64,000 nucleotides of DNA, taken from positions 1 through 64,000 of the forward strand of contig CAVZIT010000007.1 in NCBI GenBank assembly GCA_963775445.1. Reading direction: 5' to 3'. The DNA is from Dokdonella_A sp963775445. Lineage in GTDB: Bacteria > Pseudomonadota > Gammaproteobacteria > Xanthomonadales > Rhodanobacteraceae. This document shows positions 56,196 through 63,888 of the stretch, piece after piece. Each line of letters starts with the position of its first letter. The stretch's first letter is position 1. The translations under genes and the position numbers were made by a program. Below the pieces are notes generated by a model. It saw only the letters and a program-made list of their open reading frames with translations, was not told the DNA's origin and did no database searches.

Positions 56196-57179
56196 CTAGC
56201 GCAGCACCTTCAATACGAAGCGTTCCAGTTTTCGAGGCTGATGGGCGAGTTCGGCGGGCGCGCGGCGTAGGGTGTTGCCCTCGGCCCAGTCCGAAAATAC
56301 CTTTGGATGGATGTAGGAGTTGCGGCAAACGGCCGGCGAGTTGCCGAGCGCGCGGGCCACTTCCTTGGTGGCAGCAACGACCATCGCCTCCGGAGTCGCT
56401 TTTTCCTCTTCTGCACGTTGGCGCAGCAGCGCGGCGACCATCAATTGGGTGCCGCCCCAGGTGCGAAAGTCCTTGGCCGTAAACCCGTTGCCGATGGCGT
56501 CTTGCAGGTAGTCGTTGATCATTCCGGAGTCGATGCGATGACGTCGTCCTTCTTCGTCGATGTACTGGAACAAAGCTTGCCCGGGAAGGTCCTGGCAACG
56601 ACGCAGCAAGCGGATCAGGCGCCGATTGTCCAGCGCAATATCCTGCGACTGGCCGCTCTTGCCGATGAATTTCAGTCGGGCTCGCCCATCGCGAAGAAAG
56701 CGAAGGTGCCTGGCGCGCAACGTCGACAGCCCATAGGAGTGATTGGCCCGCAAGTAAGCATCGTTGCCGATGCGGATCAAGGTCCGCGCCATGAGGCTGA
56801 TTGCCACCGCCAGTACCTTTTCTCGAGGCAGGCCTTTGCGGGCGAGATCCCGCCGCAGGCGGCGTCGCAGTTTGGGTAGCTGTTTCGCAAAATCCGCAAT
56901 GCGCTGGAATTTGTCTTGCCCCCTTCTGCTGGTCCAACCGGCATGATAGCGATACTGCTTTCTTCCCTTCGCATCACGGCCGGTCGCCTGAAGGTGGCCC
57001 CGCGGGTCGGCACAAATCCACACGTCACTCCAGGCGGGCGGGATCACGATCGCGCGAATTCGCTCAAGCGTCCGGCGCGACGAAATGCGTTGTCCGCGTG
57101 CATTTCGGTAGACATATCCGGTTCCCTGGCGCCGGCGTCGAATCCCGGGCGCCTGATCAGTTACGTGGATCAGCCTCAC
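56196..57179 (-). CDS. type IB DNA topoisomerase (poxvirus-like)
   Basis: A 327-residue topoisomerase IB. The N-terminal DNA-binding domain has 'RISSRRTLERIRAIVIPPAWSDVWI', followed by 'DAKGRKQYRYHAGW'. The catalytic domain has 'RIGNDAYLRANHSYGLSTLRARHL' and the nucleophile Tyr289 in 'CRNSYIHPKVF'. These enzymes relax supercoils by nicking one strand. Bacterial copies are accessory, often acquired by transfer and found near stress genes. Confidence 0.93.
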   Translation of the reverse strand: MRLIHVTDQAPGIRRRRQGTGYVYRNARGQRISSRRTLERIRAIVIPPAWSDVWICADPRGHLQATGRDAKGRKQYRYHAGWTSRRGQDKFQRIADFAKQLPKLRRRLRRDLARKGLPREKVLAVAISLMARTLIRIGNDAYLRANHSYGLSTLRARHLRFLRDGRARLKFIGKSGQSQDIALDNRRLIRLLRRCQDLPGQALFQYIDEEGRRHRIDSGMINDYLQDAIGNGFTAKDFRTWGGTQLMVAALLRQRAEEEKATPEAMVVAATKEVARALGNSPAVCRNSYIHPKVFSDWAEGNTLRRAPAELAHQPRKLERFVLKVLR

Positions 57180-57550
57180 GTCTCACTTTCCTTCTCTATG
57201 ATTGGCGAGGGAACAAGCAGCGGGATGAAGAAGATCAAGCAGGACTCGAGTCTGGCGAGGCGGGACTGAACGCGGGGCTGTCACCGGAATCATTCTTCCG
57301 ACTCCGCTGTCCCACACCGCGGTCAGCGGGATCAACCAGCAGTTCCGGATTTGCCCGGACCCCGTTATGAATCCCCATTGGCGCGGCAACCGCGTGGCGC
57401 CGTATCCCATCCAGGCCGGACGCAGCCCGAATTGCGTTTCTCGCCCGAAATTGCGGCTTTGCGGCAACTCCGTGCTTGTCTCTACATGATTGTTTCTACT
57501 TGCAATTATTTAACGTATGCGCTCCGTAGCGGGATGATCACATCAGATAT
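57180..57550. other. divergent intergenic region
   Basis: About 370 bp upstream of both the topoisomerase and phasin genes. No gene is recognised. The part from 57480 is AT-rich and should hold the phasin promoter. Confidence 0.5.
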
Positions 57551-57563
57551 GTTGCATTGCAAC
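57551..57563. promoter_or_regulatory. palindrome upstream of phasin, candidate PhaR operator
   Basis: GTTGCATTGCAAC is a perfect 13-bp inverted repeat (GTTGCA, T, TGCAAC) 57 nt before the phasin ATG. PhaR, the PHA-responsive repressor, binds TGC-rich palindromes in phasin promoters. A weak -10-like TAGAGT lies downstream, so binding would block transcription. Confidence 0.5.
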
Positions 57564-57619
57564 AAAATGTCTGATAGAGTGCTCCCACTTTCCGGCAAAC
57601 CCCAAGCGAGGCAATCAAT

Positions 57620-58015
57620 ATGTTTGATCAGATCAATTCACAGGCCATGGCCTTCAGCAAGAGCTACACCGACACCATCGCCAAGATGCAGAGCCTGACC
57701 ATGGAAGGCTTCGAGCGCATCGCCGCCGTCCAGATGAAGGCTTTCGAAAACCGCATGAACGCCGCCGTCGAGTTCTGCTCCGAGGCCTCCGAAGTGCGCG
57801 ATTTCGAAGGTGCGAAGGCCATCTGGCCGAAAGGCATCCAGCTGGCCAAGGACAACGCCGAGACGCTTTACGCGACCGGTCAGGAAGTCGTCGGCGTCAC
57901 GCTCAAGACCAATGAAGCAATCGGCGAGCTGGTCAAGGGCTCGATCGACAGCGCCAATGACAGCGTGACACGCCAGGTCAAGGCTGCGACCACGAACGCC
58001 AAGAAGGCGCGCTGA
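57620..58015 (+). CDS. phasin family protein
   Basis: A 131-residue, all-helical phasin that coats polyhydroxyalkanoate granules. It begins 'MFDQINSQAMAFSKSYTDTIAKMQSLTMEGFERIAAVQMKAFENRM' (typical Phasin_2 start), has an amphipathic middle and ends in a basic 'TTNAKKAR' tail. A GAGGCAAT ribosome site precedes it. No PHA synthase is in the window. It is followed by a strong terminator. Confidence 0.92.
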   Translation: MFDQINSQAMAFSKSYTDTIAKMQSLTMEGFERIAAVQMKAFENRMNAAVEFCSEASEVRDFEGAKAIWPKGIQLAKDNAETLYATGQEVVGVTLKTNEAIGELVKGSIDSANDSVTRQVKAATTNAKKAR

Positions 58016-58096
58016 ACCCAATCGGCACGTCCCATACATAATAAATAGAGCGGAACAACGCCGCCGCGTTCTCTCCCCCACGCGGCGATGTTGACT

Positions 58097-58130
58097 AAAG
58101 GCCGAATGAGCAACTCATTCGGCCTTTTTC
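58097..58130 (+). terminator. rho-independent terminator after phasin
   Basis: AAAGGCCGAATGAG and CTCATTCGGCCTTT form a perfect stem around a 3-nt CAA loop, followed by a T-run ending TTTTTC. Confidence 0.9.
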
Positions 58131-58279
58131 TTTGCCCATCCGGCGCCCCGATTTCCTCGATCGTGCGCGTGACGTCTTCGGACCCCCCGACGAGGCGAAT
58201 TGCTTCGATCTGACCCTTGTCGTCATTTTCCGACAGGTCGCGTTGTCAGAAATATTGACAAATGCGATCGACAGATGAA

Positions 58280-58292
58280 GTGACAAAGCGTT
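58280..58292 (+). promoter_or_regulatory. shared box upstream of sigma-54 promoter, copy 1
   Basis: GTGACAAAGCGTT ends exactly 32 nt before the -24 element. The same box, with one base change, lies at the same distance in copy 2. An inverted repeat TTGTCA-N7-TGACAA at 58243-58261 lies further upstream in this copy only. Both could be activator sites. Confidence 0.45.
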
Positions 58293-58324
58293 CCAAAGCC
58301 TTGCCCACAGCGGATTTCAGGGTC

Positions 58325-58340
58325 TGGCACGCCGCTTGCT
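58325..58340 (+). promoter_or_regulatory. sigma-54 (-24/-12) promoter, copy 1
   Basis: TGGCACGCCGCTTGCT matches the full RpoN consensus TGGCACG-N4-TTGC-W without mismatch. It is 54 nt before the ATG of the 61-residue protein. Confidence 0.85.
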
Positions 58341-58393
58341 CTTGGCCATATCACCAAACCAGACACCACCAGACCAAACCGGGAGCAGTCATC

Positions 58394-58579
58394 ATGAGCA
58401 GCGTAGCCGCCCTGAACTTCAAGCCTTTCTTTCTGCGTCACGACCTGATGATGGAACTCGGACGTCTCGAAATGGCCATCGAAAACGCCCGCGATTGGCC
58501 AGCCGCAAACGACTCGGTCGGTCGACTCGAATCACGATTCGCAAAAATCAATGATGCGCTGAACAAGCTGCCCGCCTGA
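58394..58579 (+). CDS. 61-residue protein of unknown function, copy 1 (sigma-54 controlled)
   Basis: A small protein beginning 'MSSVAALNFKPFFLRHD' and ending 'KINDALNKLPA', rich in Leu, Ala and charged residues and predicted mostly helical. It has no signal peptide or membrane helix. It differs from the copy at 59643 at only three residues. A GGGAG ribosome site precedes the start, a sigma-54 promoter lies 54 nt upstream and a strong terminator starts 24 nt after the stop, so it is a monocistronic unit. No family is recognised. Conservation of the duplicate at protein level, while flanking DNA diverges, argues that it is a real selected gene. Confidence 0.8.
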   Translation: MSSVAALNFKPFFLRHDLMMELGRLEMAIENARDWPAANDSVGRLESRFAKINDALNKLPA

Positions 58580-58603
58580 CCGCTCAGCCGGGGGGACAGG
58601 GGC

Positions 58604-58635
58604 CGGGGCCGCGCTTTGCGCGGCCCCGTTTTTTT
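58604..58635 (+). terminator. terminator after 61-residue protein copy 1
   Basis: CGGGGCCGCGC and GCGCGGCCCCG form an 11-bp GC stem around TTT, followed by seven T. Confidence 0.92.
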
Positions 58636-58872
58636 GGGAATCCAGCCAAATTCCGCCGGCCGCGCGTCACCCGCATCCGTAGGCGATGGGCATGACGGTA
58701 CTCCAGTTGGACTTGCCCCATCACCACCGAGCCGGACGTGCAATGCCAATCCCAATCCCGCTTTGAAGGATGGATTCAATCGGCGCCCTGGATCCAGAAA
58801 TAGCGCCTTTTGCCGGGGGTGAGCCCAGGTGTAGCGTCGATGCCAAACGTGAATCGCACAGGAGGGATCGTC

Positions 58873-59284
58873 ATGCGCATGGTTTCCTTGAGCACCTTGG
58901 CAAGCCTGTTCTGCGTCGTCGCGGTCTGCGCGGCTCCCACCATCGCGTTGGGCGCCAACGCACCGTTTCATGACTCCGCCGCCACGCTGGGCCGAAGTAC
59001 GCAATAACGTTACCGGATCCCACGTTGGTGCGATCGGCAATCTTGTGGGGACTGTTCAACAAGGCAGGATACGATTTGACCGGAGGAAACGAGGTGCCCG
59101 GAATGATCGCCTATCGCCAGCTCCATGAGAGCGACGATCCTTACGATCCGAAGTTCGAGTGGCGCATTTCGCCAAACCCGTCCGGCACCACGACAGTCGG
59201 GCCTCTGCTTCCGGACAAGACAGCAAGCCGCGGCGAGCCAAGCCCTCGAACACGCCCGATCAACAACAGGGTCCGTTCTACTAA
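58873..59284 (+). CDS. small secreted protein, copy 1 (frameshifted)
   Basis: An exported protein of about 135 residues with a signal peptide ('LSTLASLFCVVAVCAAPTIA') and the mature start 'LGANAPFHDS'. A frame change near 59000 leads to 'GMIAYRQLHESDDPYDPKFEW' and 'SPNPSGTTTVGPLLPD', and a second near 59240 leads to the end 'NTPDQQQGPFY'. These parts match the protein at 60449 at about 80 percent. It lies 240 bp after the 61-residue gene's terminator. An imperfect GC hairpin with T-run (about 59301-59339) follows. No family is recognised. Confidence 0.55.
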
Positions 59285-59534
59285 GCGCTATCTTCGCCGC
59301 AACCGAGCCGCTCCCGGAATCGATCGGCGCGGCTTTTTCTTGCGGGGGACACGGGACGGCGTCGTGCTTTGCGCGGCGTATTTTTTAGGCGCCTTTTTTC
59401 TCGAACGCGTTTCGCATGCGTTCCCGGAAGCCGTTCACATTTCCGGTTTGACGTGGTTCCCGATCTGACCTTTCTGGTCATTTTGCGACAGGGCGCGACG
59501 TCGCGAATGGACGCGAACGCGACCAGCCGAGTAT

Positions 59535-59547
59535 GTGACAAAACGTT
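59535..59547 (+). promoter_or_regulatory. shared box upstream of sigma-54 promoter, copy 2
   Basis: GTGACAAAACGTT ends 32 nt before the -24 element, exactly as in copy 1. Confidence 0.45.
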
Positions 59548-59579
59548 GTAACATGTTGTTTAAATTATGTTTCTTATGA

Positions 59580-59595
59580 TGGCACGCCCTTTGCT
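59580..59595 (+). promoter_or_regulatory. sigma-54 (-24/-12) promoter, copy 2
   Basis: TGGCACGCCCTTTGCT matches the full RpoN consensus. It is 48 nt before the ATG at 59643. The sequence between box and promoter is AT-rich here, unlike in copy 1. Confidence 0.85.
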
Positions 59596-59642
59596 TTGGT
59601 CATAGCACCAAATTGAATCAGACCAGACCAGGAGCGAACATC

Positions 59643-59828
59643 ATGAGCAGTGTAGCCGCGTTGAACTTCAAGCCGTTCTTTCTCCGCCATGACCTGATGA
59701 TGGAGCTCGGACGCCTCGAAATGGCCATCGAAAATGCACGTGAGCGACCGGCCGCAAACGACACCGTAGGTCGTCTCGAATCGCGCTTCGCCAAGATCAA
59801 TGACGCGCTGAACAAGCTTCCTGCCTGA
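59643..59828 (+). CDS. 61-residue protein of unknown function, copy 2 (sigma-54 controlled)
   Basis: Nearly identical to the protein at 58394; the visible changes are in the middle ('ARERPAANDTVGRL' against 'ARDWPAANDSVGRL'). An AGGAG ribosome site lies 8 nt before the ATG. It has the same sigma-54 promoter, same spacing of the upstream box and same type of terminator as copy 1. Synonymous differences are scattered through the DNA while the protein is kept, which supports purifying selection. Function unknown. Confidence 0.8.
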   Translation: MSSVAALNFKPFFLRHDLMMELGRLEMAIENARERPAANDTVGRLESRFAKINDALNKLPA

Positions 59829-59850
59829 CGATCAACCGGGGAACAGGGGT

Positions 59851-59884
59851 CGGGGCCGCGCATTGCGCGGCCCCGTTTTTTTTT
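59851..59884 (+). terminator. terminator after 61-residue protein copy 2
   Basis: CGGGGCCGCGC and GCGCGGCCCCG stem around ATT, followed by nine T; the stem arms are the same as in copy 1. Confidence 0.92.
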
Positions 59885-59907
59885 GCGACAGAAGCGCGGC
59901 TTGCGCT

Positions 59908-60291
59908 TCAGGCGCAGGCTGCGCTGACGAACAAGGCGATCACGCAGAGCAACGCAAGGCCCCAGACCACGCTGCGCAAGGTTGCCTGGTTCGCGATATA
60001 GCACGCGCCATACGCCAGTCGCAGCGCGACGAATGCGAGCGCGAGCGCGTCGATGCGTCCCTGCGCCACGTGCAGTTGCTCGGCGACCAGCACGGCCGCG
60101 GCGAACGGGGCGAATGCCTCGAGCGAATTCAGATGCGCCCAGTGCGCACGCGCTGGCGCACCCTGCAAACGCGCCTGAAAGTCGCGTGGCGCGGCATTGT
60201 CGAACTGGCGCCGCCCGAGCCCCTTGGCGATCGCAGTAAACAAGAGTGGCAGCAAAGCGGCGGCGAGAATGCACCAATAGGCGATCGGCAT
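59908..60291 (-). CDS. MAPEG family membrane protein
   Basis: A 127-residue protein with four hydrophobic helices. It begins 'PIAYWCILAAALLPLLFTAIAKG' and has 'NLNSLEAFAPFAAAVLVAEQL'-like helix 2 (exact: 'HLNSLEAFAPFAAAVLVAEQ'), then 'RLAYGACYIANQATLRSVVWGLALLCVIALF'. MAPEG proteins include glutathione transferases and leukotriene-type enzymes; bacterial members of this short type have unknown substrates. It sits on the opposite strand inside copy 2 of the duplicated unit and is absent from copy 1. Confidence 0.85.
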   Translation of the reverse strand: MPIAYWCILAAALLPLLFTAIAKGLGRRQFDNAAPRDFQARLQGAPARAHWAHLNSLEAFAPFAAAVLVAEQLHVAQGRIDALALAFVALRLAYGACYIANQATLRSVVWGLALLCVIALFVSAACA

Positions 60292-60448
60292 AAGGCGACT
60301 CCGGTTGGTCTAATCCTTCATCATCGTCGAGCGCGGCGTCGGACGCCATCCGCCTCTACGCCGCGGGCGCGAAGGCGACGCGATTGCGGGCGGTGCAGCG
60401 AGCGGCGTAACGTCGATGACGGATTTCGTCCGCAGCGAGGAATCGATC

Positions 60449-60852
60449 ATGCGTATGCGCTATCCGACTCTGCTGGGTTTGCTTTGCATTGCTGTCCTTG
60501 GTGTAGCTCCTTCACCGGTCCGGGGCGCCAACGCGCCTTTCTACGATTCCTCTGAAGCCGCCACGTGGCCAAGCAACATGAATTTCACTTCGCCGGAGGA
60601 TGATGCGCGACCGGGCGAGAAGTTTTTCCTGTATGGCGCCCGAGCGCTGACGGCGGACATCAGATGGGCGGATCGGTTGCCTATCAGCAGCTTCACGAAA
60701 GTGACAGTCCCTACGACCCGAAATTCGAGTGGCGCCTGTCGCCGAACCCGACTGGCACCGCAACGGTCGGCCCGTTGTTGCCCGACACGGCGAAGAGTGG
60801 CGATGACACGAAACTGTCAAATACGCCCGATCGGCAGCAGCATCCGTTCTAG
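60449..60852 (+). CDS. small secreted protein, copy 2 (one frameshift)
   Basis: An exported protein of about 134 residues with a signal peptide ('LLGLLCIAVLGVAPSPVRG') and the mature start 'ANAPFYDSSEAATWPS'. One frame change near 60655 joins it to 'VAYQQLHESDSPYDPKFEWRL', 'PNPTGTATVGPLLPDTA' and the end 'NTPDRQQHPF'. It is the counterpart of the protein at 58873. The middle region of the two copies differs strongly, whereas the last 60 residues are alike. A perfect terminator follows. Confidence 0.6.
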
Positions 60853-60873
60853 GCGCTGGTTTCGCCGCAATCG

Positions 60874-60908
60874 AGCCGCTCCCGAATTCGATCGGGAGCG
60901 GCTTTTTC
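60874..60908 (+). terminator. terminator after secreted protein copy 2
   Basis: AGCCGCTCCCGA and TCGGGAGCGGCT form a 12-bp stem around ATTCGA, followed by a five-T run. It separates the duplicated unit from the ATP synthase operon. Confidence 0.9.
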
Positions 60909-61044
60909 TTGCGCACAAGAGCGGCCGCTCGATTGGACGCCCGGCTTGCGGCAGTGCAGCAGGCGCTGCTATCCTCCGCGGCCCGTTTGTCGAGTATCAG
61001 TGCCGCCCGCGGATGGTTATGGCGATGCGGCAGGGTAGCTGCGC

Positions 61045-61413
61045 GTGATCAATAGTTTGGCTGCAGGCCGCCGGGTCGCGGGATGGCTGATGTTGGCGCA
61101 AATCGCCAGCGCGCTGCTCGCAGGGGGGGTGTTTTCGCTCGCACAGGGCGAGCGGCCAGCGATTGCAGCCATGTGCGGTGGATTTGTGGTTGCAGCCGGG
61201 ACCGCGGCAATGGCAGCGATCAGCCTTGGAGGCCACGTAGCCGACGGGGGCACGATGCTGAGCCGCATGCTGGTCGGCATGTTGTTGAAGTGGATCGTGG
61301 TGCTTGGCGGCGTGCTGCTGCTGATGCTGCACTGGCACTTGCCGGCGCCGGCGGTCCTGATCGGCATGGCGGTCGCCCTGCTCATAAACCTGATTGCGTT
61401 GAAACGGTTCTGA
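61045..61413 (+). CDS. atpI: ATP synthase subunit I (AtpI)
   Basis: A 122-residue membrane protein with four hydrophobic helices, starting at GTG 61045. Segments such as 'GWLMLAQIASALLAGGVFSLA' and 'MLVGMLLKWIVVLGGVLLLML' fit the UncI/AtpI type, which assists assembly of the c-ring or magnesium uptake. It is the first gene of the F1Fo ATP synthase operon. Confidence 0.85.
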   Translation: MINSLAAGRRVAGWLMLAQIASALLAGGVFSLAQGERPAIAAMCGGFVVAAGTAAMAAISLGGHVADGGTMLSRMLVGMLLKWIVVLGGVLLLMLHWHLPAPAVLIGMAVALLINLIALKRF

Positions 61414-61483
61414 TCTGACGGTCCGATCGGACCGGCGACAAGGATCAACGAAAACCGGATCACATTGACGGATTTGTCTGGAT

Positions 61484-62344
61484 ATGGCGCCTGAAGCCGG
61501 CCACAGCAGCAGCAGTTACATCCTGCACCACTTGACTTACCTCAAGCTGGATCTGCATACGATGACGATCAATCCGGAAGCGACCGGCTTCTGGGTGCTC
61601 AATCTCGATTCGGTGGTCATTTCGGCGTTGCTCGGTGTCGTATTCATCCTGATGTTCCGACCGATCGCCAAACGCGCGACCAGTGGCATTCCCGGCAAAT
61701 GGCAGAACTTCATCGAGGTTCTGTTCGAGTTCGTCGACAGCCAGGTCAAGGACTCGTTCCACAAACCCTCGAAGTTTGTCGCGCCGATGGCGATGGCGGT
61801 TGGTTTCTGGGTGTTCTTCATGAATTTCATGGATCTGCTGCCGATCGACTTGTTGCCCAAACTCGCCGGCAGCGCCGGCGTCGATCATCTGCGCGTGGTG
61901 CCGTCTGCCGATCCGAATATCGCGCTTGGCATGTCGCTGACCGTATTCCTGATCGCGCTCTGGTATGGCTTCTACAGCAAGGGCTTGAAAGGCGTCGGCG
62001 CGGAGTCGCTGTTCCATCCGTTCGCCGCCGACAATATCGTCGCAAAAATCGTTCTGATGCCGATCAACCTGTTGCTCAAGATCGTCGAGGAACTGGCCAA
62101 GCCGCTCAGCCTCGGCCTGCGACTGTTCGGCAACATGTACGCCGGCGAAGTGATCTTCATCCTGCTGGCCTGTCTTACCCTCAACTACACCGCGTCCAGC
62201 ATCGGCAGCAATCTCGCATTCGTCGCGCAGGTTTTGCTGGCGTCGGGCTGGACACTGTTTCACGTGCTCATCATCTCGCTTCAAGCCTACATCTTCATGG
62301 TCCTCACGGTCGTCTACATGTCGATGGCGGGCGAGTCGCATTGA
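61484..62344 (+). CDS. atpB: ATP synthase Fo subunit a
   Basis: A 286-residue membrane protein. The essential arginine is in 'AKPLSLGLRLFGNMYAGEVIF', and 'NFMDLLPIDLLPKLAG' and 'LQAYIFMVLTVVYMSMA' are typical. It forms the proton half-channels next to the c-ring. It lies 70 nt after atpI. Confidence 0.98.
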   Translation: MAPEAGHSSSSYILHHLTYLKLDLHTMTINPEATGFWVLNLDSVVISALLGVVFILMFRPIAKRATSGIPGKWQNFIEVLFEFVDSQVKDSFHKPSKFVAPMAMAVGFWVFFMNFMDLLPIDLLPKLAGSAGVDHLRVVPSADPNIALGMSLTVFLIALWYGFYSKGLKGVGAESLFHPFAADNIVAKIVLMPINLLLKIVEELAKPLSLGLRLFGNMYAGEVIFILLACLTLNYTASSIGSNLAFVAQVLLASGWTLFHVLIISLQAYIFMVLTVVYMSMAGESH

Positions 62345-62401
62345 GCGTGGCGGCCGGCCTTATCTGTTTTCTTTCAACCCGAAGTTATACGGAGTAGCAA
62401 C

Positions 62402-62689
62402 ATGGATATCAGCGCACTGGCAAGTGTGGAAGGCTTCACCGCCCTCGCAGCCGGCCTCATGCTCGGCCTCGGCGGCATTGGCGCGGCGATCGGCATGGGC
62501 CTGATGGGCGGCCGGTTTCTCGAAAGCTCTGCGCGCCAACCCGAACTGGTGCCGATGCTGCAAGGCAAGATGTTCCTGCTGGTCGGCCTGATCGACGCGA
62601 TTCCGATCATCGGCGTGGGTATCGCGTTGTATCTGATCTTCGTCGATCCCTTTTCAGCGTCGGTGCTGTCGCACGCGGCCGGGCACTGA
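62402..62689 (+). CDS. atpE: ATP synthase Fo subunit c
   Basis: A 95-residue two-helix proteolipid. The proton-carrying Asp65 is in 'LVGLIDAIPIIGVGIALY', the loop 'ESSARQPELV' contacts F1, and the Gly-rich first helix is 'GLMLGLGGIGAAIGMGLMGG'. The residues around Asp65 fit a proton- rather than sodium-type ring. Confidence 0.98.
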   Translation: MDISALASVEGFTALAAGLMLGLGGIGAAIGMGLMGGRFLESSARQPELVPMLQGKMFLLVGLIDAIPIIGVGIALYLIFVDPFSASVLSHAAGH

Positions 62690-62727
62690 CCGATCCCCTA
62701 CGCACGCGCTCCGCGAGGATTCAGACC

Positions 62728-63198
62728 GTGAGTCTCAATGCAACATTGATTGCCCAGATGATCACCTTCGGGATCCTCATCTGGGTCACGATGAAATTCA
62801 TCTGGCCGCCGCTGGCTGCTGCCATGAATGAGCGCTCCAAGCGCATTGCCGAAGGCTTGAATGCGGCCGAACGCGCGCGCAAGGAACTGGCCGCTGCCGA
62901 CGCGCATGCGGCTGAGGAAATCAAGCAGGCTCGCGCCGATGCCGCGGCAATCCTGGACAAGGCGCACCAGCAGGCCAGTCAGCTCATCGAGAAGGCCAAG
63001 CAGGATGCGGTTGACGAAGCTGATCGCCAGAAGGCCATCGCGCAAGCCGATATCGACAATCTCGCCAATAACGTACGCGAACAACTGCGCGGTCAGCTCG
63101 GAGCGCTCGCCGTCGCTGGCGCAGAGAAGATCCTCAAGCGCGAGATCGACGCCAACGAACACCGCGCGCTGATCGACCAGCTGGCGGCCGAGATTTGA
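62728..63198 (+). CDS. atpF: ATP synthase Fo subunit b
   Basis: A 156-residue stator protein starting at GTG 62728. One N-terminal membrane helix ('IAQMITFGILIWVTMKFIWPP') is followed by a long charged Ala-rich coiled coil ('AEEIKQARADAAAILDKAHQQ') ending in 'AEKILKREIDANEHRALID'. Confidence 0.97.
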   Translation: MSLNATLIAQMITFGILIWVTMKFIWPPLAAAMNERSKRIAEGLNAAERARKELAAADAHAAEEIKQARADAAAILDKAHQQASQLIEKAKQDAVDEADRQKAIAQADIDNLANNVREQLRGQLGALAVAGAEKILKREIDANEHRALIDQLAAEI

Positions 63199-63199
63199 C

Positions 63200-63733
63200 A
63201 TGCAGCAGCCATTGACGCTGGCGCGGCCGTATGCGCGCGCAACCTTCGAGATCGCAGTGAAGGACGGCACACTGACCGAATGGAGACGCAAGCTTGAATT
63301 CGCCGGCGCGATTGCCGCCGATTCGCGTGTGATCGCGCTCCTCGGTGATCCGCAGGTCGGCATGGAAGAACTGATCGGGCTGTTCCTGCCCGAGGGCGAG
63401 GCGGGTGATTCGCCGTTCGCAACGTTCATCACGCTGCTCGCGGAAAACGGTCGTCTGCGGACGCTGCCCGAGATCGCGACGCTTTATTCAGTCCGGCAAC
63501 ACGAAATGCAACATGTTCTGCAAGTCAAGATCACCAGCGCCGCCCCGATCGATGATAGCGAACTCGCCAGATTGACCTATGCCCTGAAGCAGCGTTTCAA
63601 GTGCGACATCGAAATTGCCCGATCGGTCGATGCCGACCTGATCGGGGGCGCGATCATCGACGCCGGGGACGTTGTCATCGACGGATCCGTGCGCGGTCGC
63701 CTTGCGCGACTGGAGACGACGCTGACGCAATGA
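63200..63733 (+). CDS. atpH: ATP synthase F1 subunit delta
   Basis: A 177-residue OSCP/delta subunit. It begins 'LARPYARATFEIAVKDG' and ends with 'KQRFKCDIEIARSVDADLIGGAIIDAGDVVIDGSVRGRLARL', which is the family signature. The ATG is 1 nt after the atpF stop. It joins the b dimer to the top of F1. Confidence 0.97.
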   Translation: MQQPLTLARPYARATFEIAVKDGTLTEWRRKLEFAGAIAADSRVIALLGDPQVGMEELIGLFLPEGEAGDSPFATFITLLAENGRLRTLPEIATLYSVRQHEMQHVLQVKITSAAPIDDSELARLTYALKQRFKCDIEIARSVDADLIGGAIIDAGDVVIDGSVRGRLARLETTLTQ

Positions 63734-63737
63734 AGTC

Positions 63738-63830
63738 GTAAGACGTGAAATGTGAAACGTCAGACGTGAGACGAAAAATTCCTGGCTACGCTTGTTTTTT
63801 TCGTCTGACGTTTGACATCTGACGTCTCAC
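63738..63830. repeat. inverted repeat between atpH and atpA
   Basis: Segments built of AAACGTCAGACG and GTGAGACG on the left recur inverted on the right as CGTCTGACGTTT and CGTCTCAC, about 30 bp apart. This would form a large hairpin inside the operon message. The gap of 155 bp between atpH and atpA is longer than the other gaps in the operon. The repeat does not match the REP-like family of 17-23 kb. Confidence 0.75.
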
Positions 63831-63888
63831 CCAACGCCGGATACCGCGCGCAGCAATGCTGCGGCGCCCGACCCAAGAGAAACCAATC

